Shown: positions 6,149 through 10,301 of the stretch, piece by piece
Layout of the letters: each line of letters starts with the position of its first letter
How positions within the stretch are numbered: position 1 is the first letter of the stretch
NCBI GenBank assembly: GCA_024277475.1
Contig: JAJRVC010000497.1
Span: 1 to 10,301, forward strand
Origin: Deltaproteobacteria bacterium
GTDB taxonomy: Bacteria; Desulfobacterota; Desulfobacteria; Desulfobacterales; JAFDCJ01
Direction of reading: 5' to 3'
Length of the DNA stretch: 10,301 bases
Program-made: the position numbers and the translations under genes
Notes under the pieces: generated by a model
Told to the model about the DNA's origin: nothing
The model's database searches: none
The model's input: only the letters and a program-made list of their open reading frames with translations

Positions 6149-7241
6149 TTGAAATAAGAGTAATTGTAAAATACGGCAGAGAATATGCATGAAACAAACA
6201 ATACTTGAATTGTTTTTTAATAAAGCGCATAGCGATTAAGTTGGCAAAAGACCCTATCAGCAACCCGTTTCCCCCAATATTGACACCATAGGCAATCATC
6301 TTGAAACTAGACGAATAATTGGCCAGTAAAATGGCTGAGGGGACATTGCTGATCGCCTGCGACATGAAAGCGCCGGAAAGAAACACCATATGAGGGTTGT
6401 TAAAATTCAACCGGGCAAGCAGATGTTGCAGCCCTTCAAAGTGACATATCAGATTTAAGTTGATGAAAATGACAATGAAAAGAAAAATAAGTGTCCAGTC
6501 TGTTTTTAAAATGACTTTTTTGCGCACCAAAAATAGTAAAAGAAATATTGCCCCCAGAAAATATTTTTCATCGTGCAATTCAATAGAAACAATAAACACG
6601 ATTAACAAAATTGCGGAAAAATAAAACAGTCCGCGATCCACAACGGGATGATGGTTATTGGCACATTTTAGTTTCTTTGAAGAAAAACAAAGAACAATAA
6701 GGGCAAACAACTCCAACGACATGATAAAAACCAGCGGGGCCATTTCCTTAATAAAACAGGAAAATGAAACGTCCCACTGGTGCCAGAGAAAAATATTTTG
6801 AGGATTGCCAATGGCCGTCAGCGCTGAACCGACATTTGTGCCAATGGCTTCAAAAATGATGATTTTGCTGTAATCAGTATCTGAAATCTGTTGAAGGCAC
6901 AGGGTCAGTGGAACAATGATGAACAGGGCTATATCATTGGTCAGAAACATCGCGAGTATCGCCGAGATACAAACCAGAAACAGCGCTAAAAGACGCTCGC
7001 TGTCTATTTGTCGGGAAATACGGTAAGCCGCAAGATAAAAAAGACCGCTTTCTTTAATGCCTGTGGTAATCAGCAGCAGTCCGCTTAACGTGACAATGGT
7101 GTTCCAATCCACTAAACCAGGCAAACGCCGCAGGGGCTGCCCAAGAGCGACCGCCAGCCCCAGCGCCGTTACAAGCAGGATAACCAGCAAGAAATTTTTC
7201 TTCAGGGCAGAAACGCCCGCAGAATAAACTTTATTGGCCAT
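6129..7241 (-). CDS. SLC13/ArsB-superfamily anion permease, YbiR-like
   Basis: This inner-membrane protein of 370 residues has about ten hydrophobic segments. It carries the hallmark motifs of the ion-transporter superfamily that includes CitM, ArsB and NhaD. Repeat one has FLTNDIALFIIVPL (99-112) and GTNVGSALTAIGNPQN (134-149). Repeat two has SNVPSAILL (298-306) and NIGGNGLLIGSFANLIA (321-337). The length is close to that of E. coli YbiR. Family members move anions or cations by secondary transport, and the substrate here cannot be read from the sequence. The ATG at 7241 overlaps the stop of the secreted-protein gene by 11 nt, so translation is likely coupled and the two gene products may work together. 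The AGGAAA sequence is about 10 nt from the ATG. The coding sequence looks clearly richer in A+T than the kinase genes, a possible sign of separate origin. Confidence 0.87.
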   Translation of the reverse strand: MANKVYSAGVSALKKNFLLVILLVTALGLAVALGQPLRRLPGLVDWNTIVTLSGLLLITTGIKESGLFYLAAYRISRQIDSERLLALFLVCISAILAMFLTNDIALFIIVPLTLCLQQISDTDYSKIIIFEAIGTNVGSALTAIGNPQNIFLWHQWDVSFSCFIKEMAPLVFIMSLELFALIVLCFSSKKLKCANNHHPVVDRGLFYFSAILLIVFIVSIELHDEKYFLGAIFLLLFLVRKKVILKTDWTLIFLFIVIFINLNLICHFEGLQHLLARLNFNNPHMVFLSGAFMSQAISNVPSAILLANYSSSFKMIAYGVNIGGNGLLIGSFANLIAMRFIKKQFKYCLFHAYSLPYFTITLISINYFLF

Positions 7242-7914
7242 AAAAAATCATTTCCTGATTCGCTGCATAATCTTGCAAGATATGAACGCCATCGTAGTAC
7301 GCATTTAGATGGGCAACGATCCTGTCGCCCAGGACGACAGGAAACGACCAGCTTGCTTCCGGTTCTCTAAATTCGGCTGCGGGTATAATTTGCAAATTTT
7401 CGATCACATTCGACAAACGGGTTTTAATCGCCTGAATCTGGATGTTGCTCTGGTAAGTATGGGTATTGATGCCCAGGGGCAACACATCGCCGGACAGGGG
7501 GTTGAAATGTAAAACAGCCACCGCGATACCCTGATACAGTATCCCAGCTTTGATCTCTACTTCTCCAGCAGGGCCACGCATCATCCACACTTTTCCCGGC
7601 TCAAGCTGCTTGCCAAGCTTTCGGGCCGTTGCGATGGCTTTCGGTAAATTGGTCTGCAGTGTCTGGGGGGCAATGGTTTGCACAACTGGAATCCCGGGGT
7701 CAGGCAGCGGTGGTGTGGCCGGCGGTCCAAGGCGAATTCCAGGAGTCGCTGGTGGAATTGCCGGCGTGCCCGGTGCAGCCGGCACAGGTGTCGGAGCCGG
7801 AGCCTGTTGTGTCAGAAGCGGTGGCATGTCCTCTGGTTGTGCAATACAGTTTTGGAAAAAACCAAATCCGAACGAAACAACTAAAATGGTGAGCACGACG
7901 AATAACTTTTTCAT
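7231..7914 (-). CDS. Secreted Pro/Ala-rich protein with an unknown C-terminal domain
   Basis: This 227-residue protein has a clear Sec signal peptide (MKKLFVVLTILVVSFGFGFF, probable cleavage after CIA, near residue 25). A low-complexity linker rich in Pro, Ala and Gly follows (about 30-78). The C-terminal part (about 85-227) is probably globular and begins around 'LPKAIATARKLGKQLEPGKVW'. I do not recognise this part. It has no Cys, no lipobox and no transmembrane segment, so a soluble periplasmic protein tethered by a flexible linker is plausible. The AAGGAGG site lies 5 nt before ATG 7914 and makes the start secure. The gene follows the lipoprotein gene by 31 nt and overlaps the permease gene, so the three form one operon. 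A role as an accessory or ligand-binding partner of the permease is inference from position only. Confidence 0.8.
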   Translation of the reverse strand: MKKLFVVLTILVVSFGFGFFQNCIAQPEDMPPLLTQQAPAPTPVPAAPGTPAIPPATPGIRLGPPATPPLPDPGIPVVQTIAPQTLQTNLPKAIATARKLGKQLEPGKVWMMRGPAGEVEIKAGILYQGIAVAVLHFNPLSGDVLPLGINTHTYQSNIQIQAIKTRLSNVIENLQIIPAAEFREPEASWSFPVVLGDRIVAHLNAYYDGVHILQDYAANQEMIFYGQ

Positions 7915-7945
7915 GGTAGCCTCCTTGATTGAATTTTTTTATTAC

Positions 7946-8239
7946 TTATCCTGCTTTTTTTTTTAACAGTTCGATTTGTTCTTCCAAAATGGTCAAGCGT
8001 CGATTGATGGCATTTAATGCTTCGCTCAGATAATCTGTTTTTGGCGGTTTGGAAGAACCGTATTTTTCCCATCCAATAATGCCAATCCAGAGCAACAGGC
8101 CGACGATCAACCACCAGAAACCGAGGCTGAACAGTTCTGGAGATACAGGCGGTGGTGGAACGGGAGCACATCCGCTTACCACTAGTGTCATCGCCAGCAC
8201 CGGAAGCCAGTTTATTTTTTTGTCTGAATGCTTTTGCAT
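7946..8239 (-). CDS. Small lipoprotein with one membrane segment and a C-terminal coiled coil
   Basis: This 97-residue protein begins MQKHSDKKINWLPVLAMTLV and has a lipobox-like VVSGC with Cys24 as the likely lipidated residue. A short Pro-rich stretch (PVPPPPV) follows, then a strongly hydrophobic segment (LFSLGFWWLIVGLLLWIGII) and a charged helical tail (about 75-97) suited to a coiled coil. Alternatively, the first hydrophobic part is an ordinary membrane helix, which would make a two-helix inner-membrane protein. ATG 8239 is preferred because GGAAGG lies just upstream. A longer frame from a TTG at 8281 lacks a good site and would run into the operator region. It is the first gene after the phased CTTAA repeats, so it heads the operon. 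No specific family is recognised. Confidence 0.72.
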   Translation of the reverse strand: MQKHSDKKINWLPVLAMTLVVSGCAPVPPPPVSPELFSLGFWWLIVGLLLWIGIIGWEKYGSSKPPKTDYLSEALNAINRRLTILEEQIELLKKKAG

Positions 8240-8267
8240 ACACCTTCCGTCCGTGCTTTCTGAACAG

Positions 8268-8322
8268 ACAATAACCAACAAAGATTAAGAAGTCCCAAAG
8301 GAAATATTAAGAAAAGGTTAAG
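8268..8322 (-). promoter_or_regulatory. Phased CTTAA direct repeats (PmrA/QseB-like operator) with promoter -10
   Basis: Read on the minus strand, CTTAAC (8317-8322), CTTAAT (8306-8311) and CTTAAT (8284-8289) are spaced exactly 11 and 22 nt apart. A degenerate copy, CTTTGG, fills the missing phase at 8295-8300. CTTAAN-N5-CTTAAN is the known layout of PmrA/QseB-type OmpR-family sites. A -10-like TATTGT (8268-8273) lies 10 nt beyond the last box, the geometry of class II activation in which the box replaces the -35. The site is in the gap between the kinase gene and the lipoprotein operon. Confidence 0.6.
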
Positions 8323-8355
8323 ATTGACAAGCAGGATTTTGATGCCCATGTCAGA

Positions 8356-9795
8356 TTATTGTACGGGGAGTGTAAAAAATACTGTGGTACCTTTTCCGGC
8401 CTGGCTTTCAACACGGATGGAGCCGCCGTGGGCTGCGATCATCGATTTTGCCAATGTAAGTCCCAGGCCGGCACCTTTTTCGCCTGATGAGCCGATGGAT
8501 TTTCCCTGGAAAAAGGGTTCAAAAATGTGGGACAAGGTTTCTGAGTCCATGCCGGCTCCATGGTCAGAAACCCAAATTTCCACCTGCGCCGGAAGCAGCT
8601 TCCAGCCAAGAGTGATGGGGGCTTCAGGCGGAGAGTAGCGCAGGGCATTGGACATAAGATTCAGCAGGATCTGCTTGAGAAGGTCGGGGTCCGCAATGGC
8701 CATCACAAAAGGCCCCGGCTCAATGATCATGGAGCGCTCCTGCGCCAGTACTTGAGCCTGGGCTTTGAGATCATCAACAAATTCGGATAAAACAATGCGC
8801 TGTTTGCGTACATTGGAAGAGCATTCCAGGCGGGATAGCCCTAGCAGTTGATCGCAAAGCCGAATCAGGCGATTGACTTCTTTGTACATGCCTCTGGAAA
8901 GGCGGGCCACGGCAACGGTATCGTCCTGTGAGCCGCGCAGCAAAACTTCCAGTGAGCCACGCAAACCCGTAAGCGGGGTAAGCAGTTCATGGGCCGCATT
9001 GGCAACAAACCGTTGCTGGGCCGCAAAAGTCGCTTCAAGCTGGTCGATCATCTGGTTGAAGGATTGTGCCAGTTGACTGATTTCATCTCTGGAATTCTTG
9101 GCGTGGGCTCTGCGGGTAAAGTTCCCACTGGTGATCTGGTTGCACGTTACCATCAAGCCGCGTAAATCTTTGAGACTGATGCCGATCAGCCAAAACCCGG
9201 CGGCAATCCCCAAAATCAAGATGACGGCTACAAGGGCGATTAACATGGCGCCATGGCGAAAAAGGATCCGGTTGATGTCCGTAAGCAAGGTGCTGATTTG
9301 AACCACACCGATTATCTCAGGGCTTGCCGGATGGAGGCGAAGCGGTATCAGCAAAACGAGCACCGATGTGTCGTTGATTTGGCTGCGGTAAGTGATTTCA
9401 TTTTCTCCGGACAGGGCCCTGCGAAAATAATGCAGATCAGGGGCCGGGGGGATCGGCTCTTCAGGTAAGCGTTTGCCCCTGGCAAGTATTTTCCCCTGCC
9501 GGTTCAAAATAATCGCAACGGTATCACGGGAAGTAAGATCACGGGCCAAAGTAACGGCATCCTGGGACTTGAGGTTCAGGCGGACAAAATCCTGCCTTAT
9601 CAGGCCGTGATCAATGAGCCAGTGTTCGATGATAGGTTTGGCCCTGGCGCGCAAATGGGTGGTTTTGTTGCCGATGAATAACTGCCAGATATTCCAGTAA
9701 GAATAGGAGCCCACCAGGACTACAGATAAAATCAGCAAAACGGCGTAAAGCAGGCCCAGTCGCTCGCGCAGGGAAAGTTTTTGCCAAATTTTCAT
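8356..9795 (-). CDS. Membrane sensor histidine kinase (HAMP-HisKA-HATPase_c)
   Basis: This full-length kinase has 479 residues. Membrane helices lie at about 13-35 and 183-205 and enclose a periplasmic sensor region of about 140 residues. A HAMP domain follows (about 206-258). The dimerisation domain has the phospho-acceptor His269 in NAAHELLTPLTG. The HATPase domain has the N-box Asn383 (NLMSNALRYSP), G1 DHGAGMD (411-417), the F-box FEPFFQ (426-431) and G2 GAGLGLTL (441-448). All catalytic motifs are intact. The H-box has Leu where HELRTP is usual. The ATG at 9795 overlaps the regulator stop as ATGA, so the pair is translationally coupled. The overall design resembles CusS/QseC-type envelope sensors, but the ligand is unknown and the sensor domain does not resemble a named fold that I can identify. 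Confidence 0.93.
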   Translation of the reverse strand: MKIWQKLSLRERLGLLYAVLLILSVVLVGSYSYWNIWQLFIGNKTTHLRARAKPIIEHWLIDHGLIRQDFVRLNLKSQDAVTLARDLTSRDTVAIILNRQGKILARGKRLPEEPIPPAPDLHYFRRALSGENEITYRSQINDTSVLVLLIPLRLHPASPEIIGVVQISTLLTDINRILFRHGAMLIALVAVILILGIAAGFWLIGISLKDLRGLMVTCNQITSGNFTRRAHAKNSRDEISQLAQSFNQMIDQLEATFAAQQRFVANAAHELLTPLTGLRGSLEVLLRGSQDDTVAVARLSRGMYKEVNRLIRLCDQLLGLSRLECSSNVRKQRIVLSEFVDDLKAQAQVLAQERSMIIEPGPFVMAIADPDLLKQILLNLMSNALRYSPPEAPITLGWKLLPAQVEIWVSDHGAGMDSETLSHIFEPFFQGKSIGSSGEKGAGLGLTLAKSMIAAHGGSIRVESQAGKGTTVFFTLPVQ

Positions 9796-10301
9796 AGATC
9801 TGTCTCAAGATGAAAGGCGTACCCCACGGCATAAATGGTTCGGATCAGGTGTGACGGACGGTCGCCCAATTTGTTGCGCAGATGGCTGATGTGAACATCT
9901 ATAATGTTGGTGCCGCCCTCATAATCATAGCCCAGCACCCGATTTAAAAGCGTTTCTCTGGTAAAGACCCGCTGGGGATGGCGCATGAAAAGTTCCAGCA
10001 AGCCGAATTCCGTTGGGGTTAGATCAATTTTTTTTCCGTGCCGGCTCACTTCACGTGTTTCCACATCCAGGACAATAGAGGCAGCCTGTATTTTTTTATT
10101 TTCGCGGGTGTTTCCACTACGGCGTAACAGGGCTCGGATGCGGGCAAGAAGTTCGTCGAAACTAAACGGTTTTGTCAGGTAATCGTCTGCGCCGCTATCC
10201 AACCCTTTTACGCGATCTTCCACTTCTTTTTTGACTGTCAGCATCAGGATGGGGATATCCGATCCACGGCTGCGGATGCGCCGGCAAACATCGAAACCGT
10301 C
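9792..10301 (-). CDS. OmpR-family response regulator, N-terminus beyond the right edge
   Basis: The visible 169 residues begin DGFDVCRRIRSRGSDIPIL, just after where the phospho-acceptor Asp should be. The end of the receiver domain follows, with the conserved Thr (MLT) and Lys (DDYLTKPF) switch residues. The winged-helix DNA-binding domain covers the last 100 residues or so, including LTPTEFGLLELFM, the recognition-helix region 'GTNIIDVHISHLRNKL' and the wing RTIYAVGYAF. The fold is that of OmpR/PhoB/PmrA-type regulators, which bind tandem direct repeats as head-to-tail dimers. It is the cognate partner of the downstream kinase, with a 4-nt overlap (ATGA). Phased direct repeats found downstream of the kinase gene are a probable target. 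About 50 N-terminal residues lie outside the window, so the phospho-acceptor cannot be confirmed. Confidence 0.95.
   Translation of the reverse strand, partial: DGFDVCRRIRSRGSDIPILMLTVKKEVEDRVKGLDSGADDYLTKPFSFDELLARIRALLRRSGNTRENKKIQAASIVLDVETREVSRHGKKIDLTPTEFGLLELFMRHPQRVFTRETLLNRVLGYDYEGGTNIIDVHISHLRNKLGDRPSHLIRTIYAVGYAFHLETDL

Noticed and set aside
7550..7966. 138-codon Gly-rich plus-strand ORF
   Set aside because: It is the antisense image of the Pro/Ala-rich linker of the secreted protein and has no independent support.
8240..8281. TTG start extending the lipoprotein by 14 residues
   Set aside because: There is no ribosome-binding site, the extension weakens the signal peptide layout and it overlaps the promoter -10. 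ATG 8239 has GGAAGG upstream.
1..10301. CRISPR array, tRNA/rRNA genes, intact insertion sequence
   Set aside because: No regularly spaced repeats, no cloverleaf or rRNA-like sequence and no transposase were found on either strand.

Overview
The window looks like a chromosome segment of a Gram-negative, probably anaerobic member of the Desulfobacterota (Desulfobacterales-like). The clues are a UPF0210/ACT gene pair, a small Cys-rich zinc-ribbon protein, a GAF-SpoIIE phosphatase and a DHH/CBS remnant, all with the flavour of that group, plus moderate G+C. This placement comes from recognising protein families, not from a marker gene. No rRNA, tRNA, CRISPR array or intact mobile element was seen.

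Right part (6.1-10.3 kb), all on the minus strand: an OmpR-family response regulator (cut by the right edge) and a HAMP/HisKA sensor kinase overlap by ATGA. After a 116-nt gap come a small lipoprotein, a secreted Pro-rich protein of unknown function and a YbiR/ArsB-like anion permease, whose start overlaps the preceding stop. The gap holds CTTAA-type direct repeats phased at 11 and 22 nt, resembling PmrA/QseB-type sites, with a -10-like hexamer 10 nt further on. The simplest reading is a two-component system that controls its own downstream envelope/transport operon.

Left part (0-2.5 kb), minus strand: a possible short leader ORF, a double-ACT (GcvR-like) protein, a UPF0210 protein and the N-terminal 119 residues of a polar amino-acid ABC permease. 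The tight spacing suggests one transcription unit linked to amino-acid sensing and uptake.

Middle part (2.5-6.15 kb), mixed strands and visibly eroded. It holds a DHH...CBS gene reduced to its two ends, a small zinc-ribbon gene with a very good promoter, an ECHDC3-like enoyl-CoA hydratase homologue lacking both catalytic glutamates, a GAF-SpoIIE phosphatase broken by a deletion plus frameshift, and a short stretch resembling the C-terminus of a cystathionine gamma-synthase-type enzyme. Three remnants within about 3.6 kb mark this as a region of gene decay between two intact operons.
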